A DNA stretch of 64,000 nucleotides from Metabacillus bambusae. GTDB lineage: Bacteria > Bacillota > Bacilli > Bacillales > Bacillaceae. The DNA lies in contig NZ_JAGDEL010000009.1 of assembly GCF_017497975.1 (NCBI RefSeq), positions 1 through 64,000 on the forward strand. Direction: 5' to 3'. Positions 20,028-29,539 of this stretch are shown one piece after another. Numbering within the stretch: position 1 is the first letter of the stretch; every line of letters begins with the position of its first letter. A program made the position numbers and the translations under genes. The notes beneath the pieces are model-generated. The model searched no databases, had not been told where the DNA came from, and was given only the letters and a program-made list of their open reading frames with translations.

Positions 20028-20627
20028 TTAAGCTAATCTTTTTACGATTCTTTTTAACTCATTCGTTAATGTGCCTTCTTTGTATTTTTGAATAAAATGA
20101 CAATATATGAATTGTAAGACATCATTTACACTGAATGTTATTTCTGGTTCTAAGTTTGCTAAATCACTTAGTATGACTTCAAGCCTTAGCGCTTTTTTTC
20201 TATTGATTGTACAGTCTATTTCCTTGTTTCTTTGTGTCTCATGATTGATATGTAGAATTTCACGCTCTCCACTGTAATGAAAGATTTCGATGGGGTGTTG
20301 AATGCCTGAGTGTAAATCGCGGTATAAGTCATATAGATTCCATTTATGTTGTGCTTGGTAAAGAAAATCATCCAAAAGAATACTGATTAAATTTGTTTGT
20401 GTAAATGGTTTTCCAATCACTACAGAAACATCCTCACAAAAAAGCTCGCCTCGAAGAAAGTCTGAAACAGGAACAGTAAATGTGTATTTAAGATCAATAG
20501 TTTGAGTAAACTTTCGTAATACATGATGTAGTAGTTTGTCAAAAAGTCCAGTAGGATTATATGTTAATTCATTAAGTTCTTCTTCATATATTGTATATAA
20601 CCTTTGATCAGTATAGGACTTACTCAT
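20028..20627 (-). CDS. Conserved-looking cytoplasmic protein of unknown function
   Basis: The protein has 199 residues and neither signal peptide nor membrane segment. It has a hydrophobic central beta-rich part (LKYTFTVPVSDFLRGELF, about 47-64) and a charged C-terminus (LTNELKRIVKRLA). I do not recognise the family. GGAAGGGAA precedes the ATG, which supports translation. It is alone, with no functional neighbour. Confidence 0.7.
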   Translation of the reverse strand: MSKSYTDQRLYTIYEEELNELTYNPTGLFDKLLHHVLRKFTQTIDLKYTFTVPVSDFLRGELFCEDVSVVIGKPFTQTNLISILLDDFLYQAQHKWNLYDLYRDLHSGIQHPIEIFHYSGEREILHINHETQRNKEIDCTINRKKALRLEVILSDLANLEPEITFSVNDVLQFIYCHFIQKYKEGTLTNELKRIVKRLA

Positions 20628-20862
20628 ATTATTTCCCTTCCTTCTAAATTAACATAATTAAATTCTCGTTCTTTTCTACCTTCAGCTTAAAAATCTTCCG
20701 AACGATTGCTTAAATCTATTCTATTTATTCCTTTTATAAAAATACCAATTTGTTATATTGCAAGTCTATTCAATAGAGAGAAGTGATAGAACGTTTAAAC
20801 CAATAAGTTTTTGTATAAACTAATAGAAATACAAACCATGAACCGAATGGGAGAGAAGACAT

Positions 20863-20982
20863 ATGGCGTCTAAAAAGAAGGAAAAGAAAAATAGTCTCCA
20901 GGGAATCGATAAGAAATTACTAAAGGAATTTGCCAATGTAGCTAAGAAATCAAAAACAGTTACTTCTTTTAAAGTAAGATAA
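20863..20982 (+). CDS. Small basic peptide, 39 residues
   Basis: ATG at 20863 is preceded by GGGAGAG at a plausible distance. The product is very basic, starting MASKKKEKKNSLQGIDKK and ending in VAKKSKTVTSFKVR. The family is unknown. The C-terminal ANVAKKSK resembles AQVAKKSK in a 20-codon open frame at 32033-32095. The reading frame is short, so this could be chance. Confidence 0.35.
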   Translation: MASKKKEKKNSLQGIDKKLLKEFANVAKKSKTVTSFKVR

Positions 20983-20993
20983 ACATACATAAT

Positions 20994-21260
20994 CTATGAA
21001 CGTTTTGTTTTGTATCTAGCAAAGATGGACGCCTTTGAATTGCGTAGTCTATTTAATAATGCCTTATAAAGGTGTATAACTTCATTTTGCAATATCAGGG
21101 AGAAACGTTTTAAATCGTCCAAAACAGACTCAGCTGTAAACTTATAGGTACAAATCAAAAACTCCCTGATTAATGACACAATCAGGAAGATTTTTTGTTT
21201 TAATAAACTTTTAAGAATGATGAATGCTTCTTTTAGTCCCTTTTTGTACTTCGACTTCAC
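20994..21260 (-). CDS. Possible small protein overlapping the BCCT gene end
   Basis: The frame has 88 codons, a GTG start behind AAAGG, and overlaps the last 50 bases of the BCCT transporter gene in another frame. The product is basic with one hydrophobic stretch (IFLIVSLIREFLICTYKF). I recognise no family. The overlap and weak start make it doubtful, and it may be a chance reading frame. Confidence 0.25.
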   Translation of the reverse strand: MKSKYKKGLKEAFIILKSLLKQKIFLIVSLIREFLICTYKFTAESVLDDLKRFSLILQNEVIHLYKALLNRLRNSKASIFARYKTKRS

Positions 21261-22737
21261 TTTTTAAACCTTTCAGTAAGGAGAAGCACATGATGACCAT
21301 GATAATGGCAAAAGGTAGAGCGGCGGCGATGGAAGCTGTTTGCAATACATTCAAACCGCCAGCTAAAAGCAATACAGCAGCCAAAGCAGATTGAATGACA
21401 CCCCATGTCATTTTAATTTTATTTGAAGGATTTAATGTTCCACCTTCACTTAGCATCCCCAACACAAAGGTAGCTGTATCGGCAACAGTTATATAATAAA
21501 TGGCTACGACAGCAAACCCCAAAATACTTAACACAGAACTTAATGGAAGATAATCAAAGAATGTAAAGATAGACAATGATACGTTCTCGGTAATATATTT
21601 TGCCAGATCATTGTTACCCGTGTTTTGAACAATATCAAGCGCTGAGCCCCCAAATATGGACATCCAGAGACATGTTCCGAGTGTAGGAACAACCAACACG
21701 CCAATAACAAACTCCCTGACTGTTCTTCCTTTGGAAACCCGGGCTATGAACATACCGACGAAAGGTGCCCATGCAATCCACCATGCCCAATAAAATAAAG
21801 TCCATGATGCAATCCATTCCCCTTCACCAAAGGGCCTTAACCTTAAACTCATATGTATAAAGTCACTAAGATAAATCCCGGTGGTATTGAAGAAGACCTT
21901 AATAATAGTCATGGTAGGACCGACAACCAAAATCAGCAACATGATGGCAAAAGATAAGATCATTGCAGCATTAGATAGGTATTGGATTCCTTTCTCTAAG
22001 CCTGTATTGATTGAGGTGATAAAAAGGACAGTTGCTACAGCAATGACTATCAACTGTACAAATAACTCATTGGGAACGCCGAATATGTCATGCATTCCTG
22101 CAGTAACCTGCATAGCACCAAGGCCTAAGGATGTTGCGATACCAAAGACTGTTGCGAAGATCGACAGTACATCAATTGTTTTTCCTATCGGTCCGTAAAT
22201 TCTATCTCCAAGTATCGGTTGGAACGCCGAACTAATCGCTGCAGGCAGCTTTTTGTTATATTGAAAAAAGGCAAGTGCTAAACCGATTACAGTATAAATG
22301 GCCCAAGGGTCTAGGCCCCAATGAAAGAATGTATATTTCATTGCAGTATTGGCTGCGTCAATTGTATAGGGTTCTCCATAGGGAGGAGATGTATAGTGAG
22401 TTACAGGTTCAGCAACACTCCAGTACACAATTCCAATCCCCATACCAGCACCAAACAGCATGGCAAGCCAAGATGCTGTATTAAAATCAGGTCGGTCTGT
22501 TTTTTTACCTAGTCGAATATCACCGTATTTAGAAAAAAGTAAATATATGGAGAATACTACAAAGAATAGGGTGGCACCTAGATATACCCATCCAAGATAA
22601 TCAATCGAACCATTATAAATGGTATTGGTAACTTTGGTGAGATTATCAGTAAAAAAGACTCCCCAAAAAATAAAAATAAGAGTAAGTAATAAAGAGATAA
22701 TAAAAACACTTTTTCCTTTATTTTTTTTGCTATCCAT
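21211..22737 (-). CDS. BCCT-family transporter (glycine betaine/choline/carnitine type)
   Basis: The protein has 508 residues and twelve membrane helices. The family glycine stretch and Trp are in GAGMGIGIVYWSVAEP (about 96-111), and the Trp-rich substrate box is FYWAWWIAWAPFVGMFIARVSKGRT (about 312-336). It would import a compatible solute such as glycine betaine with Na+, as OpuD does for osmoprotection, or choline or carnitine. The WSVAEP form is seen in OpuD/CaiT-like members. The exact substrate is open. AGGAGG precedes the ATG. No terminator is evident right after the stop. Confidence 0.9.
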   Translation of the reverse strand: MDSKKNKGKSVFIISLLLTLIFIFWGVFFTDNLTKVTNTIYNGSIDYLGWVYLGATLFFVVFSIYLLFSKYGDIRLGKKTDRPDFNTASWLAMLFGAGMGIGIVYWSVAEPVTHYTSPPYGEPYTIDAANTAMKYTFFHWGLDPWAIYTVIGLALAFFQYNKKLPAAISSAFQPILGDRIYGPIGKTIDVLSIFATVFGIATSLGLGAMQVTAGMHDIFGVPNELFVQLIVIAVATVLFITSINTGLEKGIQYLSNAAMILSFAIMLLILVVGPTMTIIKVFFNTTGIYLSDFIHMSLRLRPFGEGEWIASWTLFYWAWWIAWAPFVGMFIARVSKGRTVREFVIGVLVVPTLGTCLWMSIFGGSALDIVQNTGNNDLAKYITENVSLSIFTFFDYLPLSSVLSILGFAVVAIYYITVADTATFVLGMLSEGGTLNPSNKIKMTWGVIQSALAAVLLLAGGLNVLQTASIAAALPFAIIMVIMCFSLLKGLKSEVEVQKGTKRSIHHS

Positions 22738-22826
22738 AGAAACCTCCTAGTAAAGTTTGATGTAAGATAAATAAGTTTTAAAAATGTTATCAAAAGGTAT
22801 TGATTTCAAGCATGGAAAGGGGACAA

Positions 22827-23498
22827 TCACTTATCAAGGAGATTATATAAAAATTCCCACTTATCTTTGTTCATCAACTCTTCCAGTGTTAACTCTAAAC
22901 CACTTCCAAGGATAACAGTCTGGTTAGTAGTTGCAACCACCATTGCTTCAAATGATGTATCACTGTTAATCTTTTTGTATACATCCCCTAGGGTTGGCAA
23001 TAGTTCACTGTTAGGAGTATTAAAATTGTTGAACCCAATGTCATCTAAGTTTTGAGTTTCAACGTTTTCAGTATTTTGATAATCAATCGGGTGGCAGTCA
23101 GTAGCGCGACCGGGTACCATTAATAGATATTCATTATGCTTGACCCCGTGAGAATTACTAGTGATGACCCCGTGTTTATCAACTTCTTCAACCACTTCAA
23201 TTTCATTTAACGAATAAGTGTCCAGGGAATCGGGCATTGGATTATGAATTAAAATATAATCTCCTTCTTTAGCTTTTCGCTCTTTTTTGAGCGTATAAGC
23301 TTTATGATTAAAAATAAAGCTGTCAAACTCCTTTGGTTTGTATCTTTCAACGCTTACAGCCTGGGTTAAATGCTGTGTTAAATCCCTCAATCTTATAAGA
23401 TGAACGGATTTTTTATAAATCGGTTTCACCCCATATACCTTGTGTAACTCATTGTTATAATAGACAAATTGTCCTTTTCTTACTTGATACAGTTTCAC
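22827..23498 (-). CDS. Protein of unknown function
   Basis: The product has 223 residues when started at the GTG at 23496-23498, which has GGGAG eight bases upstream. An in-frame TTG at 23516 lies on that ribosome binding site itself. The N-terminal half (KLYQVRKGQFVYYNNELHKVYGVKPIYKKSVHLIRL) looks like a small beta-barrel, and the C-terminal third carries a VVATTNQTVILGSGLELTLEELM segment. There is no signal peptide or membrane helix, and I do not know the family. It lies 90 bp upstream of the BCCT gene on the same strand, so cotranscription is possible. Confidence 0.7.
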   Translation of the reverse strand: MKLYQVRKGQFVYYNNELHKVYGVKPIYKKSVHLIRLRDLTQHLTQAVSVERYKPKEFDSFIFNHKAYTLKKERKAKEGDYILIHNPMPDSLDTYSLNEIEVVEEVDKHGVITSNSHGVKHNEYLLMVPGRATDCHPIDYQNTENVETQNLDDIGFNNFNTPNSELLPTLGDVYKKINSDTSFEAMVVATTNQTVILGSGLELTLEELMNKDKWEFLYNLLDK

Positions 23499-23906
23499 GA
23501 ATAGATCTCCCTTCAACTCATATGTATATTAAGTTGTTTAATCACTGAAAAAATAATAATTAATGATCGTTTAATTACCAAAATACTTTTCTTATTATTA
23601 GGATGCCTTATTTTAGAAAAAGATATTATATTTAAAAGGGGGATAGTAATCACACACATAAAAGCAAAACTTAATTCCGTATATGTGGTAACTTTGGATC
23701 CTATCAAAAACTACTGAAATTTTGTTTATAACCCCGAAATAATGAAGGGTTTGGTAGATTATATTGCCAAAAGGCTTACAAATTAGGTGATAATATTGGA
23801 GGATCTTTTGGGAGAAAAAAAAGAGTTAGCCCAAAAGGGTTACAAATCCTTTTGGACTAACTTCTTTATTTATTGATATAGGTGCTTTTGTACCCGTACT
23901 ACAATA
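23499..23906. other. Intergenic region, 408 bp
   Basis: Upstream region of the unknown protein, then the terminator of the gluconate operon at 23813-23862. A reading frame at 23513-23707 has no ribosome binding site or recognisable product. Confidence 0.45.
23813..23862 (-). terminator. Terminator of the gluconate operon
   Basis: AGTTAGTCCAAAAGG and CCTTTTGGGCTAACT pair over a nine-base loop and are followed by CTTTTTTT on the minus strand, 45 bp after the gntZ stop. Confidence 0.88.
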
Positions 23907-25307
23907 TTACCATTTTGTGTGAAAGACACCTTCCATGTCATTTCTCTCATAAGTATGAGCACCAAAATAGTCACGTTGTGCTTGCAGTAAGCTTGCATTT
24001 GATTTGCCTGTACGATAGCTATCGTAATAAGTTAGTGAAGCACTTAAGCATGGAAACGAGATACCTGAATTGATGCCCTCACAGACAACCTTTCGTAAGC
24101 CCATTTGATATTCCTTAACCTTTTTCGCGAAGTATGGGGCGGTTAACAAATTATTAAGATTTGCTTGTGCTTGAAATGCCTCGCTAATGACGTTTAAAAA
24201 TTCCGCACGAATGATACAGCCGCCACGGAAAATAAGGGCAATATCTTTTAAAGGTAGATCCCAGCGGTAAAGCTCAGAAGTCATTTTATATTGTGTGAAT
24301 CCTTGTGTATAGGCACAAACTTTACCCATATATAATGCTTGTTTAATGTATTCAATCCATAATTCTTTATCTAAACTTTCCTGATTCATCTCTGGACCAT
24401 CCAAGATCGTTTCCGCAAAGACTCTTTCCTCTTTTAAAGAGGAGATATAACGTGCAAACAATGACTCTGTAATAATGGATGATGGGATCCCATTATTAAT
24501 TGCTTGAATGCTCGTCCATTTACCCGTGCCCTTTTGACCAACTTTATCAAGGATAACATCTATTAACGGTAAGCCCATTTCTTCATCTTTTTTCTTTAAA
24601 ATCTCAGCCGTAATTTGAATTAAATAGCTTTTCAGTTCACCTTGATTCCATGTTTCAAAGATATCAGCAATTTCATCAACCGATAAATGCAATCTTTCTC
24701 TTAAAAACGTATAAGCTTCTGCGATTAATTGCATATCTGCATACTCGATGCCGTTATGTACCATTTTTACAAAGTGGCCTGCACCTTTAGGACCAATATA
24801 AACACAGCAAGGGGTATTCTCAACCTGTGCTGCTATTTTTGTAAGAATAGGCGCTACCTTTTCATATGCATTTTTATCCCCACCAGGCATAATAGAAGGG
24901 CCTTTTAAAGCACCGACCTCGCCACCGGAAATACCAATTCCTAAATAATCGATTCCTTTAGTTTTCAATTCATCATATCTACGTTCAGTATCTTCGTAAT
25001 GGGAGTTACCGCCGTCCATGATAATATCTCCTGCTTCAAGAAAAGGAATTAATGAATCTATTACCGAATCGATTGCTTTGCCTGCAGTGACCATGAGAAA
25101 GATCTTCCTAGGCGTTCTTAAGGATTGAACAAAATCTTGTATTTCGTAATAAGGATTGATTGCTTGTCCTTTACTTTTTTGAACAAGTTGATCGGTTAAA
25201 TCCCTTGTATAGTTATAGACAGCGACTTTTTCCCCTTTACTATTCATGTTTAGAGCAATATTACTGCCCATTACTCCCAAACCAATAACACCAATTGTAT
25301 TAAACAT
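23907..25307 (-). CDS. gntZ: 6-phosphogluconate dehydrogenase (decarboxylating)
   Basis: The protein has 466 residues, the family length. The N-terminal nucleotide fold has GLGVMGSNIALNM (about 9-21), followed by the substrate region IMDGGNSHYEDTERR (about 95-109) and GISGGEVGALKGPSIMPGG (about 125-143), and the mostly helical C-terminal dimer domain has RGGCIIRAEFL. It oxidises 6-phosphogluconate to ribulose 5-phosphate in the cytoplasm, the last step of this operon's pathway. It is last in gntR-gntK-gntP-gntZ, as in B. subtilis. AAGGAG precedes the ATG. Confidence 0.95.
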   Translation of the reverse strand: MFNTIGVIGLGVMGSNIALNMNSKGEKVAVYNYTRDLTDQLVQKSKGQAINPYYEIQDFVQSLRTPRKIFLMVTAGKAIDSVIDSLIPFLEAGDIIMDGGNSHYEDTERRYDELKTKGIDYLGIGISGGEVGALKGPSIMPGGDKNAYEKVAPILTKIAAQVENTPCCVYIGPKGAGHFVKMVHNGIEYADMQLIAEAYTFLRERLHLSVDEIADIFETWNQGELKSYLIQITAEILKKKDEEMGLPLIDVILDKVGQKGTGKWTSIQAINNGIPSSIITESLFARYISSLKEERVFAETILDGPEMNQESLDKELWIEYIKQALYMGKVCAYTQGFTQYKMTSELYRWDLPLKDIALIFRGGCIIRAEFLNVISEAFQAQANLNNLLTAPYFAKKVKEYQMGLRKVVCEGINSGISFPCLSASLTYYDSYRTGKSNASLLQAQRDYFGAHTYERNDMEGVFHTKW

Positions 25308-25336
25308 TTATCCTTGCTCCTTTTAATTCAGATTAA

Positions 25337-25404
25337 TAGGCAGTAATTCCCTAACTTAAAAGACTTAGAAAATACTAAGAAAATAAGTAGGGGATTTACT
25401 GCCT
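25337..25404. other. Long inverted repeat between gntP and gntZ
   Basis: AGGCAGTAATTCCC and GGGGATTTACTGCCT pair over about 37 bases. In the direction of transcription no T tract follows, so it looks more like an RNA stabilising or processing hairpin than a terminator. It may set the relative levels of gntP and gntZ. Confidence 0.5.
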
Positions 25405-25464
25405 AGAAAGGCTTTTTTTTTCGTAATAAATCTTTCTTTGGACTTTAGCCCTTAGAAAAATAGC

Positions 25465-26811
25465 TTATACGAATAAACTTAGTAAAAGGATAAACACTAA
25501 TCCAGCTACTGAAATAATGGTTTCAAGCAATGTCCATGTTGCAAATGTTTCTTTCATGCTTAGACCAAAATACTCTTTAAACATCCAGAAACCGGCATCA
25601 TTAACATGTGAAGCAATTAAGCTTCCTGCTCCTGTTGCTAGTACGACTAAAGCTAGGTTCACGTCAGTTTGGCCTAACATTGGAATTACCAATCCAGCAG
25701 TCGTTAAAGCGGCAACAGTGGCAGATCCTAAAGCAATACGCAAGATGGCAGCGATGATCCATGCTAGCAGGATTGGTGATAATGTCGTTCCTTTGAATAA
25801 TTCAGCGACATAGTCACCAACACCGCCATCAATTAATACTTGTTTGAAGGCTCCGCCGCCCCCGATAATTAAGAGCATCATCCCAATATGCAAGATTGCT
25901 TGTGTACAAGACTCCATGATATCTTTTATTGGAATCTTTCTTGCTAATCCCATCGTATAGACTGCAACTAATAAGGAAATTAACATAGAAGTAGATGCAT
26001 CACCAATAAAGCGAATAATGGCAAGTAAACTATTATCTTCAAAACCTAAAGTTTTTTGAAGCAGTGTAATAATTGTAGCGATTGACATTAAAATAACAGG
26101 AAGCATTGCAGTAAAAACACTGATCCCAAAACCAGGTGTATCTTCAAGCTTAAATACTTTTTGTTCTCCTAAAGAGGCAATGCTACCTGTTTTAGAAAAT
26201 GATTCAGGTACAAGCTTTTTAGCCAGCTTTGTAAAGATTGGTCCTGCTAAAATAACCGTTGGAACCGCGATAATGAATCCATAAAGTAAAACCTCACCAA
26301 GATTAGCACCATATTCACCGGCAATAACGGTTGGTCCTGGGTGTGGAGGTAAGAAGCCATGTGTTACTGATAAAGCAGCAACCATTGGAATACCTAGATA
26401 TAAGATCGAAATTCTCAATTCTTTCGAAATGGCAAATACAATTGGAATTAATAACACTAATCCTACTTCAAAAAATAATGCAATACCGATAATGAATGAA
26501 GATACGACGACAGCCCATTGAATATTTTTTTCTCCAAATTTGTTAACAAGGGTCATCGCAATCCGTTGAGCACCGCCAGAATCTGCAATTAACTTACCTA
26601 ACATTGCTCCAAGTCCAAAAATTAAGGCCAAATGACCAAGTGTTCCACCTAATCCTGCTTCAATTGTTTTAACAATTTGCTCCAGTGGCATGCCGAGTGC
26701 TAAAGCAACCCCAAATGATACAATGATTAACGAAATAAACGTGTTTAATTTTAAGCCCATGATTAAAATGAGTAAGGCTATGATTCCTATTGCGACAATA
26801 AATAACGGCAT
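25465..26811 (-). CDS. gntP: Gluconate permease (GntP family)
   Basis: The protein has 448 residues and about 12-14 membrane helices. Family regions include HGFLPPHPGPTVIAGEYGAN (about 150-169) and GGGGAFKQVLIDGGVGD (about 318-334). It imports gluconate with protons. Its place between gluconokinase and 6-phosphogluconate dehydrogenase, in the B. subtilis gene order, fixes the substrate much better than for the other two GntP relatives in the window. It starts 22 bp after gntK. Confidence 0.95.
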   Translation of the reverse strand: MPLFIVAIGIIALLILIMGLKLNTFISLIIVSFGVALALGMPLEQIVKTIEAGLGGTLGHLALIFGLGAMLGKLIADSGGAQRIAMTLVNKFGEKNIQWAVVVSSFIIGIALFFEVGLVLLIPIVFAISKELRISILYLGIPMVAALSVTHGFLPPHPGPTVIAGEYGANLGEVLLYGFIIAVPTVILAGPIFTKLAKKLVPESFSKTGSIASLGEQKVFKLEDTPGFGISVFTAMLPVILMSIATIITLLQKTLGFEDNSLLAIIRFIGDASTSMLISLLVAVYTMGLARKIPIKDIMESCTQAILHIGMMLLIIGGGGAFKQVLIDGGVGDYVAELFKGTTLSPILLAWIIAAILRIALGSATVAALTTAGLVIPMLGQTDVNLALVVLATGAGSLIASHVNDAGFWMFKEYFGLSMKETFATWTLLETIISVAGLVFILLLSLFV

Positions 26812-26833
26812 TGTAATTCCTCCTAATATTTAG

Positions 26834-28381
26834 CTAGTTGTGTTTTATTAAGCTTCTTTGGTAGTTTGCAATACGTGTATAATCTTCTGTTAATGCTCTT
26901 GATAAGTTAATGAAAATTGGAAGAAGCTCCCTGTACTCTTTTGAGGCAGCTTCGTTTGGTGTGTGTTCGTAAGTACTACCAATCATTTCAGTAACGATCT
27001 CAAAGGACTCAATTTCTCCAGTTGCATATAGGCCTAAAATACATGCACCTAGACACGAACTTTCGTAGCTTTCCGGAACGACTACTTCAGATTCAAATAT
27101 ATCGGACATCATTTGTCGCCAAACATCAGATCTTGCGAAGCCTCCAGTTGCTTGAATTCGTGTTACTGGACCGTCCATGCATTCGGTTAAGGCTAAAAAC
27201 ACAGTGTATAAATTGTAAATAACTCCTTCTAGTGCTGCTCGAATCATATGTTCTTTCTTATGTGACATCGTTAAGCCGAAAAAGGAGCCACGCACATCCG
27301 GATTCCATAGTGGAGCACGTTCACCAGCTAAATATGGATGAAATAACAATCCATCGGCGCCTGGTCGTACACGTTCCGCAATCTTCGTTAATACTTCGTA
27401 TGGGTCAATTCCTAGTCGTTTCGCTGTTTCTATTTCTGAAGAGGCAAATTCATCCCTTATCCAGCGAAGGACCATCCCGCCATTGTTTACAGGTCCGCCA
27501 ATTACCCAGTGATTTTCTGTAAGGCAATAGCAAAATATCCGTTCTTTTTCATCTGTTTGCGGCTGATCAATAATGGTCCGAATTGCACCGCTTGTCCCGA
27601 TTGTGATCGCAATTTCACCTTTTTTTATAGCGTTTACACCGAGGTTGGAAAGCACTCCGTCACTCGCACCGATAACAAATAAAGTTGTGGAATCGATCCC
27701 AATTTGCCGCGCTAAATCTGGATTGCAGTTGCTAAAGACCTTTGTAGTCGGAACGAGCTCAGATAAATGCGCTGAGGTTACACCTGCAATCTTCAACGCC
27801 TCTTCATCCCAATCCAATGTTTGAAGATTCATCATGCCCATCGCTGAAGCAAGGGAATGATCGACAACATATTGTTTAAAAAATCTATGAAAGATAAATT
27901 CTTTAATTCCAATATATTTTTTCGCTTTGTTAGCGATTTCAGGACGCTCATTCACAATCCAAGCAATTTTGGTCAGAGGGGACATAGGGTGAATCGGTGT
28001 CCCAGTGCGCTTGTAGATTTCATGTCCATTCAGCTCGTCCTTTATTTTATGTGCCCATGCTTCACTACGATTATCAGCCCAGGTGATACATGGCGTTAGC
28101 GGCTGGTCATTTTTATCCATGGCAATGACACTATGCATCGCACTGCTAAATGAAATAAACGATGGCTTTTTCTGTGGATGGGCTTTCATAATATTTGAAA
28201 CTGCTTGCAAAACAGCCTGGAAAATTTGCTCCGGATCTTGTTCAGCTGTTGAAATATCAGGTGTGTAAAGAGGATACCCAATATTCTCTTGCCCGATGAC
28301 TTCACCCTTTTTCGTGAATAAAACTGCTTTCGTACTTGTGGTACCGATGTCTATACCTAACATATAGCTAGTCATTTTCAT
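26834..28381 (-). CDS. gntK: Gluconokinase (FGGY family)
   Basis: The protein has 515 residues with the FGGY kinase two-domain fold. The N-terminal ATP motif is MLGIDIGTTSTKAVLF (7-22). The catalytic Asp is probably in TWADNRSEAW, and the C-terminal signature lies around RIQATGGFARSDVWRQMMSD. It phosphorylates gluconate to 6-phosphogluconate. The gene overlaps the 3' end of gntR by 14 bp, which points to translational coupling. Confidence 0.95.
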   Translation of the reverse strand: MKMTSYMLGIDIGTTSTKAVLFTKKGEVIGQENIGYPLYTPDISTAEQDPEQIFQAVLQAVSNIMKAHPQKKPSFISFSSAMHSVIAMDKNDQPLTPCITWADNRSEAWAHKIKDELNGHEIYKRTGTPIHPMSPLTKIAWIVNERPEIANKAKKYIGIKEFIFHRFFKQYVVDHSLASAMGMMNLQTLDWDEEALKIAGVTSAHLSELVPTTKVFSNCNPDLARQIGIDSTTLFVIGASDGVLSNLGVNAIKKGEIAITIGTSGAIRTIIDQPQTDEKERIFCYCLTENHWVIGGPVNNGGMVLRWIRDEFASSEIETAKRLGIDPYEVLTKIAERVRPGADGLLFHPYLAGERAPLWNPDVRGSFFGLTMSHKKEHMIRAALEGVIYNLYTVFLALTECMDGPVTRIQATGGFARSDVWRQMMSDIFESEVVVPESYESSCLGACILGLYATGEIESFEIVTEMIGSTYEHTPNEAASKEYRELLPIFINLSRALTEDYTRIANYQRSLIKHN

Positions 28382-29099
28382 GCTCTACTCCTTTAGATAA
28401 CATTAGTTGTGACATCCATAGGTCTTCTACTTTTCCTTGAACATCATCAAAGTTCTGGTGTAAGGACTCAACCATTCTGGCCCTATCTTTTGTTTTTATC
28501 GCTTCAATATAAAGCTCATGATTTTTCACAATCCGTGTAAAGTCTTCATACTTTTCTTTAAAACGGACGCGCATGGATAAAAGAATGAAGCCTTCCATAA
28601 CGGGTTTTAAATTATCCCAAATCATCTGGATATAGGAATGATTAATCGCTTTAATAATTGTTTCATGGAATAGGACGTCTTGATATGCAAATTCATCAGC
28701 ATCCTGATATTTTATCGCGACCTTCATCATTTCAAGGATTTTACTAAGTTCCATTACTAATCCATTTATGTCCATCTTTACAAGCTGTTCAAATACAAAC
28801 GATTCTATAAGTAAACGTACATCATAAATTTCCTTTATCTCTTTTTGGGTTATACCAATGACAACTGCACCCATTCTTTCTAAACGGATCATATTTTCGG
28901 AAGCAAGTATTTTTAACGCTTCACGAACGGGTGACCGACTTACAGCAAAATCTGCAGCTAATTTATTTTCAGATAAAATGGTTCCGCTTTCAATCATACC
29001 TGAAATAATCCTCATTCTAAGCTCAGATGTTACACGAGTACCAGCAGAAGCTTTTGAAAGCCATTTTGCAGGGTATAGAAATTCGCTAGATTCAGTCAT
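28368..29099 (-). CDS. gntR: Gluconate operon repressor GntR
   Basis: The protein has 243 residues when started at the ATG at 29097-29099 behind AGAGGTGAG. This equals the length of B. subtilis GntR and begins in the same way (YPAKWLSKAS). A longer frame runs up to 29306 but crosses the promoter and operator, so I reject that start. The winged helix is at about 20-85, with SENKLAADFAVSRSPVREALKIL, and the FCD effector domain at about 95-225. It represses its own operon, and gluconate relieves this. The first gene of gntRKPZ. Confidence 0.96.
   Translation of the reverse strand: MTESSEFLYPAKWLSKASAGTRVTSELRMRIISGMIESGTILSENKLAADFAVSRSPVREALKILASENMIRLERMGAVVIGITQKEIKEIYDVRLLIESFVFEQLVKMDINGLVMELSKILEMMKVAIKYQDADEFAYQDVLFHETIIKAINHSYIQMIWDNLKPVMEGFILLSMRVRFKEKYEDFTRIVKNHELYIEAIKTKDRARMVESLHQNFDDVQGKVEDLWMSQLMLSKGVEHEND
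28979..28992 (-). promoter_or_regulatory. Intragenic cre site in gntR
   Basis: TGAAAGCGGAACCA on the minus strand lies within gntR codons, at the same place as the known B. subtilis gnt cre (TGAAAGCGGTACCA, from memory). It would let CcpA-HPr(Ser-P) block elongation of the operon. Confidence 0.7.
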
Positions 29100-29126
29100 A
29101 AACTCACCTCTTACTTTTATCCAAGT

Positions 29127-29174
29127 ATACTTGTATACAAGTATTATATCTAAGATTTTAAGTTTTGCAAGCCC
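29127..29174 (-). promoter_or_regulatory. gnt promoter and GntR operator
   Basis: The operator ATACTTGTATACAAGTAT (29127-29144) is a perfect 18-bp palindrome equal to the known B. subtilis GntR operator. On the minus strand TTGCAA and TATAAT lie 16 bp apart directly upstream, and the operator covers the transcription start. Confidence 0.88.
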
Positions 29175-29488
29175 TTTTATGAAATACACATCCATACAAT
29201 GTTTGACAAAAAGACGAATGGTAATACATAGACTAAAAACCTTAAGTTTGGACCTAGATAGTAATAAAAATGAAAGAAAAAGACCTAGTAGGGGAGTTAG
29301 GGACAAATGTGACAGATATATGAGGCTAAAGTGGATGAAGTTACGCTGGGGGTCTCTTAGTAACTTAGGACAAGAACCTACTTAGTGATAAGTAGCTTAA
29401 CTATAGCCGGTACCAAAATCATAAACTAGTAGAAAAATAACTAGAAAAAAGGGTGAGAAAGATATACGAATAAAGCCTTATAAAGAAG
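29175..29488. other. Intergenic stretch, about 310 bp
   Basis: It lies between the gnt promoter and the ahpF terminator. No gene or motif was recognised. The frame antisense to the gntR upstream region (to 29385) has no ribosome binding site. Confidence 0.4.
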
Positions 29489-29530
29489 AAAGTCACTTTA
29501 TCTACCAGTAAGATAGTTAAGTGACTTTCG
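29489..29530 (-). terminator. Terminator of ahpCF
   Basis: GAAAGTCACTT and AAGTGACTTTC form the stem, with a smaller hairpin in the loop. The minus-strand tail is CTTCTTTAT, so the T tract is imperfect. Confidence 0.65.
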
Positions 29531-29539
29531 AAATATTCA

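Noticed and set aside
29099-29306. 69-residue N-terminal extension of GntR
   Set aside because: It would run through the gnt promoter and operator, and the shorter form has the ribosome site and matches the length of known GntR.
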